Assembly (NCBI RefSeq): GCF_011304195.1
Contig: NZ_CP049887.1
Coordinates: forward strand, 620,001-684,000
Length of the DNA stretch: 64,000 nt
Direction: 5' to 3'
DNA from: Vagococcus hydrophili
GTDB lineage: Bacteria > Bacillota > Bacilli > Lactobacillales > Vagococcaceae
The notes under the pieces: generated by a model
Told to the model about the DNA's origin: nothing
The model's input: the letters and a program-made list of their open reading frames with translations, nothing else
Databases searched by the model: none
Program-made: the position numbers and the translations under genes
Shown: positions 17,407 through 27,048 of the stretch, in pieces
How positions within the stretch are numbered: the stretch's first letter is position 1
Layout: each line of letters opens with the position of its first letter

Positions 17407-18117
17407 TTATATTTTTTCTAAAGGCTGGTGATTACCGTAAGTTGGATAGGTACTATCCGTTGGGGTTGCCCATCTTACTGCATTTTTAATCACTCGTTGC
17501 ACTTTTGGATGGTAATATGAAGGATAAGTTTCATGTCCCGGTTGGAAATAGAAAATCTTACCATTGCCACGTTTATAGGTCACCCCACCTCGGAAGACTT
17601 CTCCTCCTTTGTACCAGTTAATAAAAATTAACTCATCAGGTGCTGGAATATCAAAATGTTCCCCGTACATTTCTTCTTTTTCAAGCTCAATGTACTCACC
17701 AATACCATCTACGATTGGATGACTTGGTTTCACATTCCAAATACGACAGGTTTCATCCGCTTCACGCCATTTTAAATCACAACTTGTTCCCATCAACTTA
17801 ATAAAGATTTTTGACATATGACCTGAGTGTAAAACAATCAAGCCCATGCCTTGTAAGACACGTTCATGCACGCGATTCACAATGTCATCTGAAACCTCAT
17901 CATGAGCAATGTGTCCCCACCAAACTAAAACATCTGTATCATTTAAGACCTCTTCAGTTAAACCATGTTCTTCTTCGTCAAGAGTCGCTGTTCTGACGTT
18001 AAAATCTTCTTGTAAAAAATTTTTAAGTTGTTCGTGAATTCCTTCTGGGTAGACTTCACTCACTTTCTCATCTGTTTTTTCATGTCGATATTCATTCCAC
18101 ACCGTCACATTTATCAT
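17407..18117 (-). CDS. ThuA domain protein
   Basis: The 236-residue protein is of the ThuA family (PF06283), a class I glutamine amidotransferase-like fold first linked to trehalose utilisation in rhizobia. It starts [15 protein letters not shown] and contains [13 protein letters not shown] near residue 63 and [11 protein letters not shown] near 95, then [19 protein letters not shown] near 190. The enzymatic role of ThuA proteins is not established; genetic context usually pairs them with Gfo/Idh oxidoreductases and TIM barrels, as here. Confidence 0.85.
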   Translation of the reverse strand: MINVTVWNEYRHEKTDEKVSEVYPEGIHEQLKNFLQEDFNVRTATLDEEEHGLTEEVLNDTDVLVWWGHIAHDEVSDDIVNRVHERVLQGMGLIVLHSGHMSKIFIKLMGTSCDLKWREADETCRIWNVKPSHPIVDGIGEYIELEKEEMYGEHFDIPAPDELIFINWYKGGEVFRGGVTYKRGNGKIFYFQPGHETYPSYYHPKVQRVIKNAVRWATPTDSTYPTYGNHQPLEKI

Positions 18118-18129
18118 TTTTACACGCTC

Positions 18130-19209
18130 CTATTTGTTTAAGAATACTGGTTCACCAAGTTCTGATGATTTATAGATTGCTTCTAAAATTTCAGTTACCA
18201 CTAACGCTTGTTCTGGTTTCACCACTGGCTCTGTGTCATTGATAATTGCGTCAATCCATGACTGAGCTTCTACAACTGCCGGATCTGATCCTGCACCGTC
18301 ATAAAAATCAACGCCACCTGTTTCAAGTTCCACTTTACGTTGGTATAACAAACCACGATCTTCACCGTTAATCGTTAAACCATCCTTCATGTCTGCGCCT
18401 GCTTTCGTTCCTGAAAGACTTGTTTTCGCTTCGTCTACCTCTAAGCTGTTAATTGCCCAACTAGCTTCTAATGTGATTGACGCGCCATTTTCCATGGTAA
18501 TAAATCCAAAGGCTGAATCTTCCACTGTGAATTTTTCTGGATCCCAAGGTCCCCAAGCGTTGGCTGCATTTTTAGTTGAAGATAATTTATGATACGCATT
18601 CCCTACCACATATTTTGGTTTGTAGTTATCCATCATCCATAACGTTAAATCTAAAGCATGGGTACCGATATCAATTAATGGTCCCCCGCCCTGAGCTTCT
18701 TCATCTAAGAACACACCCCAAGTTGGTACAGCACGACGACGAATCGCATGGGCTTTCCCTACATAAATTTCTCCAAGCTCACCGTCTTGGCAAATCTCAT
18801 GTAAATATTGAGAATCTGTTCTAAAACGGTTTTGATAACCAATCGTTAACTTTTTGCCTGTTTCTTTCATCGCTTCTAACATACGACGCGCTTCTTCGCT
18901 TGTTTTAGCCATTGGTTTTTCACACATCACGTGTTTGTCTGAGTGAAGTCCGGCAATTGAAATTTCAGCATGTGAGTTGTTTGGTGTACACACATGAATC
19001 ACATCAATCGACTCATCTTTTAATAATTCTTTATAATCTGTATAGACTTTCGCTGAATCTTTTCCAAAATCTTCTTTTGCTTTCACAGCTCTTTCCTCAA
19101 TAATGTCACAAAAAGCCACCATTTCAGCTTCTGCTACTTGTTTTAAAGCTGGCATATGTTTCCCGTTCGCGATTCCGCCACATCCGATAATCCCAATTTT
19201 TAATGTCAT
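18130..19209 (-). CDS. Gfo/Idh/MocA family oxidoreductase, first gene of the operon
   Basis: The 359-residue protein has the Rossmann motif IGIIGCGGIANGKHMPAL, the EKPMAKTSEEA motif near residue 93 and GGGPLIDIGTHALDLTLWMM near 175. The start is the ATG at 19209, preceded by GGGGG at 8 nt; the open frame extends to a TTG at 19227 without a ribosome binding site. It leads the operon and lies 78 bp from the co-oriented AraC regulator. Likely role is oxidation or reduction of a sugar or polyol carbon, inferred from family. Confidence 0.9.
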   Translation of the reverse strand: MTLKIGIIGCGGIANGKHMPALKQVAEAEMVAFCDIIEERAVKAKEDFGKDSAKVYTDYKELLKDESIDVIHVCTPNNSHAEISIAGLHSDKHVMCEKPMAKTSEEARRMLEAMKETGKKLTIGYQNRFRTDSQYLHEICQDGELGEIYVGKAHAIRRRAVPTWGVFLDEEAQGGGPLIDIGTHALDLTLWMMDNYKPKYVVGNAYHKLSSTKNAANAWGPWDPEKFTVEDSAFGFITMENGASITLEASWAINSLEVDEAKTSLSGTKAGADMKDGLTINGEDRGLLYQRKVELETGGVDFYDGAGSDPAVVEAQSWIDAIINDTEPVVKPEQALVVTEILEAIYKSSELGEPVFLNK

Positions 19210-19287
19210 TATAAAAACCCCCATCAATGTTTTGTTTGTACGTTCATTCTACAAAACTTTGATAGGGGTTTCTTCCTTGTTTTCTAC

Positions 19288-20163
19288 TTAATTATTCCCG
19301 AATATTGACTTGTGAAATTTTAGGGGTGACATTCCCACTTGTTCCTTGAACACATGATGAAAGGTTTTCACACTATTAAAACCCGATTTTTCGGCGACTT
19401 CAATCATGGGAATCTTTTCGTGAGATAAAATATACTTGGCTTGATTAATCCGATAATCCGTTAAAAATTGCATAAAGGTTTGTCCGGTATTTTTCTTAAA
19501 GAACCTCGCAAAATAATACGGACTAAAACCAACCACTTCTGCCATTTCATCTAAAGTTATCAGCTCATCGTAGTGATTTTCAATGTAAATAAAAATCTCA
19601 TTGAGGCGCTCCAAAGTTTCATGATTATTAGTCGCATCCACAAAATTAGCCTTTCGGTAAATCTCAGGTTTGATAGGCATGTCACGGTAATAAATCGTCA
19701 TTAATCTTAGTAAATCACTAATCATGGCATGTTCGTAACCAATCTTCAACTCGTGCATCTCTTTAATTAAATCATGTAAGCAAACTAAAACTTTTTCTTT
19801 AACTTCATTTGGCCAGTGAACACTGTGATTTTCAGCTTCTGCAAACAATTTCGCCAGTTCTTTATGACTTTTATCTTTGAATAAAGAATCTCTAAATAAA
19901 CTTAAGTCAAACTGAAACACGCGCCTAATACTTCCAGGTGATGCCACAAAATAATGACTCTCACCACTTCCAAAGACAAAAATTTCACCTTCATGCACTT
20001 GAATAATCTGATCATTGTAACCAATATTAACAGAACCTTTTGTCACATAAATAATCTCGATTTCTTTGTGCCAATGAGGAGGCACAATAATTTCGCCTTC
20101 ATTTTCAAAGGTGCAAAACGGAAATGACAACGGCCATTCTGGTATCTCTAAAAATAAACTCAC
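19288..20163 (-). CDS. AraC family transcriptional regulator (GTG start)
   Basis: The 291-residue protein has an N-terminal cupin sensor domain (PPHWHKEIEIIYVTKGSVNIGYND, residues 27-50, then HEGEIFVFGSGESHYF) and two C-terminal helix-turn-helix motifs (ITLDEMAEVVGFSPYYFARFFK and MIEVAEKSGFNSVKTFHHVFK). It starts with GTG at 20163 behind GGAAGGGG. Its position just upstream of, and co-oriented with, the ThuA/Gfo-Idh operon suggests it activates that operon in response to the operon's sugar substrate. Confidence 0.9.
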   Translation of the reverse strand: MSLFLEIPEWPLSFPFCTFENEGEIIVPPHWHKEIEIIYVTKGSVNIGYNDQIIQVHEGEIFVFGSGESHYFVASPGSIRRVFQFDLSLFRDSLFKDKSHKELAKLFAEAENHSVHWPNEVKEKVLVCLHDLIKEMHELKIGYEHAMISDLLRLMTIYYRDMPIKPEIYRKANFVDATNNHETLERLNEIFIYIENHYDELITLDEMAEVVGFSPYYFARFFKKNTGQTFMQFLTDYRINQAKYILSHEKIPMIEVAEKSGFNSVKTFHHVFKEQVGMSPLKFHKSIFGNN

Positions 20164-20282
20164 GATAAGTCCCCTTCCTGTGGATTTCTCATGAGCTTAG
20201 TATAGCAAATTAATAAAAAAAGCAGTAATATCTTTCATTCATTACTTCTGGATTTTTTTAAAAATCAAATCATAATGATGAG

Positions 20283-20365
20283 GAAATAGATTGGTGAAAA
20301 TGGTGTTTAGCTCCAGTTGCCGTAGGAGCTGCCATTTGAACCCGGACTATATAAAGTCGCTAAAG
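20283..20365. repeat. Collapsed copy of the dispersed palindromic repeat
   Basis: AGCTCCAGTTGCC joins directly to GTAGGAGCTGCCATTTGAACCCGG. These are the left and right conserved arms of the family seen at 2471, 36343 and 43284, but the whole variable inner hairpin is missing. Confidence 0.7.
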
Positions 20366-20461
20366 ATTCAGGTTGACAGTTATTTTATCTCTTCCTAATA
20401 AATATCTTTTTTAACCTATGTATTCCCCACCCTTCTACATTAATTTAGGTTTTCACTTTTC

Positions 20462-20504
20462 AAAAAAGAGTTTAGCTATTCCATTTTGGAATAGCTAGAC
20501 TCTC
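20462..20504 (-). terminator. Terminator of the XRE/membrane protein operon
   Basis: Minus strand AGAGTCTAGCTATTCC, 5-nt loop, GGAATAGCTAAACTCT then TTTTTT, with one mismatch. Confidence 0.85.
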
Positions 20505-20523
20505 CTTGTATCTTTATTTAATA

Positions 20524-20838
20524 TCAAAGAATCCAAACTGCTAAGATAAACACAACTAAATCAAACAGTAACAAAGCACAAATTTTCTTTTTAATTCTCA
20601 AAACACTTATTTTCTCAATCTCTGATAAATAGCTTAACGTTCCTTTTCTTTTAAATAAATAAATTGGTAACCCCGAACCATTTTGACTAGACGCTGCTAA
20701 AAATGCCCAAAATTTTGGTTTGGCTATTTTTCGACTTGTGGCATCAATTAAAACCAGTTGATACATATAATAAGTCAAAAAAATCGCTGTAACAACAATG
20801 ATTAAGACTAACAACATTAACAAATAGAAACTATTCAT
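20524..20838 (-). CDS. Small membrane protein of unknown function
   Basis: I do not recognise this 104-residue protein. It has an N-terminal membrane helix (residues 3-29), a basic middle section with WAFLAASSQNGSGLPIYLFKRKGTLSYLS, and a C-terminal membrane helix. The ATG at 20838 is preferred over the GTG at 20847 because GGAG lies 8 nt before it and abuts the GTG. It follows the XRE regulator by 18 bp, and such regulator plus membrane-protein pairs often act together, but no function is implied by sequence. Confidence 0.7.
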   Translation of the reverse strand: MNSFYLLMLLVLIIVVTAIFLTYYMYQLVLIDATSRKIAKPKFWAFLAASSQNGSGLPIYLFKRKGTLSYLSEIEKISVLRIKKKICALLLFDLVVFILAVWIL

Positions 20839-20856
20839 GACACTCACTCCAAACGG

Positions 20857-21249
20857 TTAGATTTTTTTAACGATTAGATAAAAAATACCTGTTGAGTTGA
20901 TTCCAATTAAAGAGAATAAAAAATACAGAAAAGTTGTGTTTTTTACAAACATGCAAGAAACAATTAACACAATATTAATCACTAACAACAAACAAAAACG
21001 TTTAAAAAATTGATTCTCCTCAGCTATTTTTTGTAAATGATCCACCATCACACCATCCTCCTTCAATAACTTATCTAAGGAGATGTCATAGATATCACTG
21101 AGCATGACCAAACTTTTAATATCAGGTAAGGTTCTACCTGTTTCCCAATTAGAGATAGTTTGTCTTGAAACATGAATTTTTTCAGCCACACTCTCTTGAG
21201 TTAACTCCATTTCTTTTCTTCTGTGTTGTAATCGTTGTGATATTTCCAT
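20857..21249 (-). CDS. XRE family regulator with C-terminal membrane helices
   Basis: The 130-residue protein has an N-terminal Cro/CI helix-turn-helix (LTQESVAEKIHVSRQTISNWETGRTLPD, residues 16-43), a short linker and two C-terminal hydrophobic helices (residues 83-102 and 106-127). This domain order is common in Firmicutes membrane-tethered repressors, which often autoregulate. It is the first gene of a two-gene operon ending in a terminator. Target genes are unknown. Confidence 0.85.
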   Translation of the reverse strand: MEISQRLQHRRKEMELTQESVAEKIHVSRQTISNWETGRTLPDIKSLVMLSDIYDISLDKLLKEDGVMVDHLQKIAEENQFFKRFCLLLVINIVLIVSCMFVKNTTFLYFLFSLIGINSTGIFYLIVKKI

Positions 21250-21381
21250 GATAGTCTCCTTCGTTATGATAGATTTAGTGTAACGTGAGTTGAATCATTA
21301 TTCCTCCAAAACTCTTTATAAATCCTATTATATCTGAGTATAAAAGTCTTTGACATCCTTTTCTACAGTTAATTTAACAAC

Positions 21382-21425
21382 TAAAAAAGCTTGGTCACTC
21401 CACTACGGAATAACCAAACTTTTAT
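21382..21425 (-). terminator. Terminator after yjdF
   Basis: Minus strand AAAAGTTTGGTTATTCC and GGAGTGACCAAGCTTTT pair with few mismatches and are followed by TTTAG; positioned 20 nt after the yjdF stop. Confidence 0.75.
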
Positions 21426-21443
21426 TTGATACGTTTTTCTTAA

Positions 21444-21857
21444 TTAATGCCCCTTGCGCTTTTCCAGTTTTTTTAACTGAGCTTTATCAAACTTTTCTTG
21501 CTTCAAACGCTCTTTTTCAGCTTTAGAAATTTGTTTTCTTTCAATCTTCAAACTGTCTTGAATTTCTTTCATTGCGTCTTGGGACTTGGTTGAAATAACC
21601 GCTTGATTTTTTTGACGATTAATTAATCGTTGCATCCGTTTTGGATTAATCTTTTTAGTTTCTTCCACTGTTTCAGTGATATCACTAAACCGACTATTAG
21701 CCAAAATAGATGTCATTTCTTGATTAATAAAGTCGAACACTTCCGCATCTTTTGGTGCTCTACCAAATAGATGCTTATAAACAAGCAATTTATTCCTTTC
21801 CTGATATTCAATCAAACCGTACCAAAAACTACCATCAAAATAAATTGTTAATTTCAT
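21444..21857 (-). CDS. yjdF: YjdF family protein (DUF2992)
   Basis: The 137-residue protein begins MKLTIYFDGSFWYGLIEYQERNKL and continues LFGRAPKDAEVFDFINQ, matching the conserved N-terminal DUF2992 domain. The C-terminal half is a basic helical tail rich in Lys, Glu and Arg (from residue 70 onward). Function is unknown; in many Firmicutes the gene is preceded by the yjdF riboswitch, as it is here. It stands alone between terminators. Confidence 0.85.
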   Translation of the reverse strand: MKLTIYFDGSFWYGLIEYQERNKLLVYKHLFGRAPKDAEVFDFINQEMTSILANSRFSDITETVEETKKINPKRMQRLINRQKNQAVISTKSQDAMKEIQDSLKIERKQISKAEKERLKQEKFDKAQLKKLEKRKGH

Positions 21858-21879
21858 GATAGCCCTCCTTTATAAAAAA

Positions 21880-21962
21880 TTACAATGGACGACCTGGAGG
21901 GAAGGATACTAACACGCTGTTACGTGCTTACGGACTACCAACCGTAACGTGATTTTATGTGA
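21880..21962 (-). ncRNA. yjdF riboswitch
   Basis: The leader upstream of yjdF is highly structured. On the minus strand it contains CACGTTACGG, GTAGTCCGTAAGCACGTAAC, CAGCGTG and TCCTTCCCTCCAGG, ending shortly before the AGGAGGG ribosome binding site. This resembles the yjdF motif, which binds azaaromatic compounds in vitro and turns on translation. I recognise it by context and recurrent segments; a covariance search against RF01764 would confirm or refute. Confidence 0.7.
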
Positions 21963-21999
21963 ACTCAGTATATACGCATTTGTTTTAGAAAGCAAACAA

Positions 22000-22036
22000 A
22001 AAAAGAAGATAAGATTTTTAGCATCTTACCTTCCTT
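22000..22036 (-). terminator. Terminator of rny
   Basis: Minus strand GAAGGTAAGAT, loop, ATCTTATCTTC followed by T7. Confidence 0.85.
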
Positions 22037-22047
22037 AATATAATTGC

Positions 22048-23601
22048 TTATTTAGCGTAATCAACTGCTCGCACTTCACGAACAACGGTTACTTTAATGT
22101 GTCCTGGATATTCCAATTCACTTTCGATACGTTTTCTAACGTCTCTCACTAATAATGTTGCTTCGTCATCAGTTACTTCGTCTGGTTTAACCATGACACG
22201 AATCTCGCGACCAGCTTGGATAGCAAAACTTGTATCCACACCAGGGAAGTCGTTAGCGATGTTTTCTAAGCGTTCTAAGCGTTTAATGTAGTTTTCTAAA
22301 GATTCACTTCTAGCTCCTGGTCTAGCTGCTGACAACGCGTCTGCGGCTGCCACAAGAACAGATATAACTGAAGTTGCTTCCACGTCACCATGATGTGAGG
22401 CAACAGCGTTAATAACCACTGAGTTTTCCTTATACTTACTTACTAATTCAGTTCCGATTTCAACGTGAGAACCATCCACTTCATGATCAAGTGCTTTACC
22501 AATATCGTGTAGTAAACCAGCACGTCTTGCTAAGACTGGATCTTCACCCAACTCTTCAGCTAGAACACCTGCTAATTTCGCCACTTCAATCGAGTGATTC
22601 AATACATTTTGACCATAACTGGTTCTAAAACGCATACGACCTAAAATTTTAATCAAATCTGGATGTAATGAGTGAACACCTACATCAAATGCGGCATTTT
22701 CACCATACTCACGAATTCTTTCATCCATCTCTTTACGAGATTTCTCAACCATCTCTTCAATACGAGCTGGGTGAATCCGTCCATCTTGAATTAATTTTTC
22801 TAAGGTCATTCTTGCTACTTCACGTCTGATTGGATCAAAACCTGAAAGCACCACTGCTTCTGGTGTATCATCAATGATCAAATCAATTCCTGTTAATGTT
22901 TCTAGAGTTCGAATGTTTCGACCTTCACGACCAATAATACGGCCCTTCATGTCATCGTTTGGTAAATTAACCACTGTTACTGTTAGTTCTGATACTTGAT
23001 CAGCAGCACAACGTTGAATCGCTAGAGAAAGTAAATTTTTAGCTTTTCTATCGGCTTCTTCTTTGGCTCTTTGATCACTATCTTTAACAAGCATTGCTCT
23101 TTCATGAGTTAACTCTTTTTCAGTTTCATCCATGATAATATCTTTTGCTTCGTCTTTCGTTAATGAAGCAACTTTTTCAAGCTCATCTTTTTGCTTGTCG
23201 ATTAATTCTGATACCTCTTGTTCTCGCTCATCAATCAATTGTCTCTTAGAATCAATCTTTTCCTCTTTTTCCTCAAGTGTGCGTTCGCGCTTTTCTAAAG
23301 AGTCATCTTTGCGATCAAGATTATTTTCTTTTTGTAATAGTCTATTCTCTTGATTTTTTATTTCTACTCTTTCTTCCTTCAGCTCACTTTCGATTTTAAG
23401 TCGGTAATCCTGATTCTGTTCCTTAGCCTCCAACAAATACTCCTTTTTCAGAGTCTCGGCATCTTTTTTAGCTTGTCCAACAATGCCAGCAGCTGTATTG
23501 TTAGCTCCTGCGATTTCCTTACTATGTTGAGACTTCGCAAAAAAGTAGCCAAGTGTTAAACCTACAATTAATCCGATGATAGTGAGGAGTATCAAATTCA
23601 T
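22048..23601 (-). CDS. rny: Ribonuclease Y
   Basis: Membrane-anchored endoribonuclease that starts mRNA decay in Firmicutes. The 517-residue protein has one N-terminal membrane helix (residues 3-20), a long charged coiled coil (about 40-190), a KH domain with [22 protein letters not shown] (near 222) and an HD domain whose [10 protein letters not shown] motif lies near 367. Length and domain order are typical. ATG 23601 is preceded by GGAGG. It is monocistronic with its own terminator. Confidence 0.97.
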   Translation of the reverse strand: MNLILLTIIGLIVGLTLGYFFAKSQHSKEIAGANNTAAGIVGQAKKDAETLKKEYLLEAKEQNQDYRLKIESELKEERVEIKNQENRLLQKENNLDRKDDSLEKRERTLEEKEEKIDSKRQLIDEREQEVSELIDKQKDELEKVASLTKDEAKDIIMDETEKELTHERAMLVKDSDQRAKEEADRKAKNLLSLAIQRCAADQVSELTVTVVNLPNDDMKGRIIGREGRNIRTLETLTGIDLIIDDTPEAVVLSGFDPIRREVARMTLEKLIQDGRIHPARIEEMVEKSRKEMDERIREYGENAAFDVGVHSLHPDLIKILGRMRFRTSYGQNVLNHSIEVAKLAGVLAEELGEDPVLARRAGLLHDIGKALDHEVDGSHVEIGTELVSKYKENSVVINAVASHHGDVEATSVISVLVAAADALSAARPGARSESLENYIKRLERLENIANDFPGVDTSFAIQAGREIRVMVKPDEVTDDEATLLVRDVRKRIESELEYPGHIKVTVVREVRAVDYAK

Positions 23602-23770
23602 AAAAACACCTCCATACTATCCTTTAATTATTTTTTTATGTGTAGATTAAAAGTAAAATATTTCTAAATCATGCTCTACAGGCATGAGTGTATAAAACAA
23701 AACTATACAACCTTCATTTTAAGCTTTGTTAAATGGAGTGTCAACTGAAATAATAGCTTATTAAAAACAT

Positions 23771-23810
23771 AAAAAAACTGCTAAATGAAGTTTACGTTCA
23801 TTTAACAGTT
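23771..23810 (-). terminator. Terminator of recA
   Basis: Minus strand AACTGTTAAATGA, 8-nt loop, TTCATTTAGCAGTT then T7. Confidence 0.85.
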
Positions 23811-23822
23811 AATAAATTTATT

Positions 23823-24884
23823 TTATTCTTCTAATTCTAAAGGAATATCCTCTGATGGCTTACTTTTTTCAGGTGTTTCTGGTTCTTCTGGAGCTCCGTC
23901 AATGTTATATGCGACTCTAACTTTTTGGTAGATTTCTTCCATCATCTCTGGATGTTCAGCAAAATATTTCTTCGCATTTTCACGACCTTGACCAATTCGC
24001 TCTTCATTGTATGAATACCACGCACCACTTTTATTAACGATATCTTTCTCAGCAGCCATATCAAGTAGTTCACCTTCTTGTGAAATACCTACTCCGTACA
24101 TAATATCAACTTCTGCTAATTTAAATGGTGGTGCTACTTTATTCTTAACTACTTTAATTTTTGTACGGTTACCTACAATGTCTGTTCCTTGTTTTAATTG
24201 TTCGGCACGTCTCACTTCTAATCTGACAGTAGCATAGAATTTCAAGGCACGTCCACCAGGAGTGATTTCTGGATTACCAAACATTACCCCAACTTTTTCA
24301 CGAATTTGGTTAATAAAGATCGCGATTGTTTTTGTTTTATTAATCGTTCCTGATAATTTTCTTAAAGCTTGAGACATTAAACGAGCTTGAAGACCAACGT
24401 GGCTATCTCCCATTTCTCCATCAATCTCAGCACGTGGTACTAAAGCAGCTACTGAATCGACAACAACAATGTCAATCGCCCCACTTGAAACAAGTGCTTC
24501 AGCAATACTTAGTCCTTGTTCTCCTGTATCTGGTTGAGAAAGAAGTAAGTCATCAATGTTAACCCCTAATGCTTGGGCATATTTAGGATCTAAGGCATGC
24601 TCAGCATCGATAAACGCTGCTGTACCACCTTCTTTTTGAACAGATGCAATCGCATGTAAAGCAACTGTTGTTTTACCAGAACTTTCTGGTCCGTAAACTT
24701 CAACAATTCTTCCTCGAGGGTAGCCACCTACACCTAAAGCTGAATCTAATGCTAACGAGCCACTAGAAACTGTAGATATCTGTGTATCTACCTTTTCTCC
24801 TAGCTTCATAACTGATCCTTTACCAAAATCTTTTTCTATTTTTTTTAATGCTGCATCTAGTGCGGCTTTACGATTATCTGACAT
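23823..24884 (-). CDS. recA: Recombinase RecA
   Basis: ATP-dependent strand-exchange protein and LexA co-protease. The 353-residue product has Walker [10 protein letters not shown] at residues 65-73, the [16 protein letters not shown] Walker B/L1 region near 140 and the acidic C-terminus (EDIPLELEE). The ATG at 24884 is chosen because AAGGAGG sits 7 nt upstream; the open frame to 24947 overlaps the promoter. It is preceded by cinA, but a promoter and a LexA box lie in the 85-bp gap, giving SOS control. Confidence 0.98.
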   Translation of the reverse strand: MSDNRKAALDAALKKIEKDFGKGSVMKLGEKVDTQISTVSSGSLALDSALGVGGYPRGRIVEVYGPESSGKTTVALHAIASVQKEGGTAAFIDAEHALDPKYAQALGVNIDDLLLSQPDTGEQGLSIAEALVSSGAIDIVVVDSVAALVPRAEIDGEMGDSHVGLQARLMSQALRKLSGTINKTKTIAIFINQIREKVGVMFGNPEITPGGRALKFYATVRLEVRRAEQLKQGTDIVGNRTKIKVVKNKVAPPFKLAEVDIMYGVGISQEGELLDMAAEKDIVNKSGAWYSYNEERIGQGRENAKKYFAEHPEMMEEIYQKVRVAYNIDGAPEEPETPEKSKPSEDIPLELEE

Positions 24885-24918
24885 CAATGTGCCTCCTTCA
24901 ATTTCTCTCTTCATAAGT

Positions 24919-24947
24919 ATAATACTGTCTTTTTTATAAAAAAGCAA
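24919..24947 (-). promoter_or_regulatory. Promoter of recA
   Basis: Minus strand TTGCTT (24947-24942), 17-bp spacer, TATTAT (24924-24919), about 35 nt before the recA ATG. Confidence 0.55.
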
Positions 24948-24955
24948 GATAAAAG

Positions 24956-24969
24956 CGAACAGATATTCG
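24956..24969. promoter_or_regulatory. LexA (SOS) box upstream of recA
   Basis: CGAACAGATATTCG matches the Gram-positive LexA consensus CGAACRNRYGTTCG at 13 of 14 positions. It lies 9 bp upstream of the recA -35 box and abuts the last codon of cinA. Confidence 0.8.
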
Positions 24970-26196
24970 CTATTTTTTTATTACTAATTTTCTTAAGTAA
25001 TTTAAACTGTGTTTCACTGCACCATCTTTAACATACTCAAAATCACGGTTAATTATCATTTTATCAAAGTAGGTTTTATCACCTACCACTAAACTGAGCA
25101 ATATTGTTCCCTTTGGAAAATAACTTGTAGCATGACTTTCATCAACAACCATCACACATAAACCGTAAGTTGTTTTCATCTCTTCTTTGATTTTTTGAGC
25201 CAACAAGCGAGTCGTTTCCTCAGTATACACGCGTTTATCCTCTGTCTCTAAATAAGAACAGATAGCTTCATCAGAATACAATACTCGTCCACCTGCAAAA
25301 ACTTTAGCACTATCCACTACTTTACTTAAACGACTTTGACATAATCCACCTGTTGTCGTTTCAATAATCGCTAAGGTTTTATTTTTTTCAGATAATAAAG
25401 AAATCACTGTTTCTTCTATTGTTAGGTTTTCACCATAGCCATAAAAATATTCTCCAACTTTTACTTTAATCTTTTCTTCTATTGAATCAAGTAATGCGTA
25501 TCCTTCTGATTCCTTTTCACATTTCGCTGCAATTCTTAACATGACTTCATTTGATTTAGCGTAAGGTGCTATCGTTGGATTAGTTTGTGCTTCAATCAAC
25601 TCACTTAACTCAGTCACCAAAAGAGATTCTCCAATTCCCATAAACCTTAAATACCTAGAAACCAATTTTGTTTTATTAGGCAATAATTGACTTAATAAGG
25701 ATAATACGCCTACTTCTACCATTTTTTTCATTTCTCTAGGTGGTCCAGGTAATAATAGGAAATGAGTTTTTTCTTTTTCAATCAACAAACCACAGGCAAG
25801 TCCAGCAGGATTTTGAATCGTTGTCGCGCCCTTGATGGTTAGTGCTTGTTGCTTATTATTTTCGGTCATGGGTCTATCTGAATAAACAAAATAGTCTGTC
25901 ACATGTTTCAATGCTACCTCATCATACATCAATTCAGAGTCAACATATTTAGCCACTGTTTGTTTGGTTAAGTCGTCCTCCGTTGGGCCTAAACCACCAC
26001 ATAATACAACTAAATCAGCTCTACTACTTGCTTCATCAATGCTACTTAACAATCTTGCTTCATTATCTCCTACCACTTGTTGATGATATAAATCAAACCC
26101 TAACTCTGTTAATACTTGTGATAAATAAGTGGCATTGGTGTTAACAATCTCACCTAATAAAATTTCTGTACCTACTGCGATAATCTCTGCTTTCAT
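24970..26196 (-). CDS. cinA: Competence/damage-inducible protein CinA
   Basis: The 408-residue protein joins an N-terminal MoaB/MogA-like domain ([41 protein letters not shown]) to a C-terminal CinA domain of the NMN-amidohydrolase type ([19 protein letters not shown]). The domain arrangement suggests pyridine-nucleotide repair (ADP-ribose pyrophosphatase plus NMN deamidase) in the family. The usual Ser of the C-terminal SxTGG motif is Thr-Thr-Thr-Gly-Gly here, so deamidase activity should not be assumed. cinA-recA order is classical in Firmicutes. Confidence 0.95.
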   Translation of the reverse strand: MKAEIIAVGTEILLGEIVNTNATYLSQVLTELGFDLYHQQVVGDNEARLLSSIDEASSRADLVVLCGGLGPTEDDLTKQTVAKYVDSELMYDEVALKHVTDYFVYSDRPMTENNKQQALTIKGATTIQNPAGLACGLLIEKEKTHFLLLPGPPREMKKMVEVGVLSLLSQLLPNKTKLVSRYLRFMGIGESLLVTELSELIEAQTNPTIAPYAKSNEVMLRIAAKCEKESEGYALLDSIEEKIKVKVGEYFYGYGENLTIEETVISLLSEKNKTLAIIETTTGGLCQSRLSKVVDSAKVFAGGRVLYSDEAICSYLETEDKRVYTEETTRLLAQKIKEEMKTTYGLCVMVVDESHATSYFPKGTILLSLVVGDKTYFDKMIINRDFEYVKDGAVKHSLNYLRKLVIKK

Positions 26197-26376
26197 CTTT
26201 CACCCTCACAATCAATATACGATATTTTTTCTTATTTTATTTTATCACAATCAATCCCCAATCCATTTTTTTACGCCTAATTAAATATTAATAATATTCA
26301 AGGTCTAAATATAGACAAAGACGTACTTCATGATAAAATAAGTGGTAAGTAAAATACTAACATAAGGAGAATTTTT

Positions 26377-27036
26377 ATGGCTCAATATAAAAGCGTCTTT
26401 GATATTATCGGACCTATCATGATCGGACCTAGTAGCTCTCATACAGCAGGTGCCGCACGTATTGGTAAAGTGGTTCGCCAAATCTTTGGGGAACAACCAG
26501 AAAAAGTTGATTTATATCTATACGAATCTTTCGCAAAAACATATCGTGGTCACGGAACCGATATCGCTCTTGTCGGTGGGTTACTTGATATGGAACCAGA
26601 TGATGAACGTCTGTCTAATTCTTTAAAGATTGCTCATGAAGTCGGTATGGAAGTAGCTTTTGTTCCAAAAAAAGAAAAAGCTGATCATCCTAACTCTGTT
26701 AAAATTGTTGTAAAATCAGGTGAGCGTACCTTAACCTGTTTAGGTATTTCAATTGGTGGTGGTGCCATTCAAATTTCCGAATTAAACGGCTTTAAAATTA
26801 ACTTGGATTTATCAACGCCAACCTATTTAACAGTTCATCAAGACAAACCAGGAATTATTGCGAAAGTAACTGGCATCTTATCTGAACATGACATTAATAT
26901 TAGTACCATGACCGTCACTCGTGAAGCTAAAGGTGACAAAGCGATTATGATTATTGAAGTAGATGAACGTATTGAAGGCTTAACAGAAAAATTGAAGACC
27001 ATTGATTACATAGATGAAGTAAGTTTCTTTGGCTAA
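26377..27036 (+). CDS. sdaAB: L-serine dehydratase, iron-sulfur-dependent, beta subunit
   Basis: With SdaAA it deaminates L-serine to pyruvate using a [4Fe-4S] cluster. The 219-residue product starts with the substrate-binding signature SVFDIIGPIMIGPSSSHTAGAARIG and ends with an ACT domain (TVHQDKPGIIAKVTGILSEHDINISTMTV). AAGGAG precedes the ATG. sdaAA begins 12 nt after its stop codon. Confidence 0.96.
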   Translation: MAQYKSVFDIIGPIMIGPSSSHTAGAARIGKVVRQIFGEQPEKVDLYLYESFAKTYRGHGTDIALVGGLLDMEPDDERLSNSLKIAHEVGMEVAFVPKKEKADHPNSVKIVVKSGERTLTCLGISIGGGAIQISELNGFKINLDLSTPTYLTVHQDKPGIIAKVTGILSEHDINISTMTVTREAKGDKAIMIIEVDERIEGLTEKLKTIDYIDEVSFFG

Positions 27037-27048
27037 GGAGGAAAATAA

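Larger units (their letters stand above)
20164..20523. other. Intergenic region with repeat remnant and two hairpins
   Basis: No gene is supported. The stretch holds an AGTAAT/ATTACT hairpin followed by T7 on the minus strand near 20218-20258, the collapsed repeat at 20283-20365, AT-rich sequence, and the terminator at 20462-20504. Confidence 0.6.

Noticed and set aside
23132-23559. Plus-strand frames antisense to rny
   Set aside because: They are Ser/Phe-rich shadows of the Glu/Lys-rich coiled coil of RNase Y.
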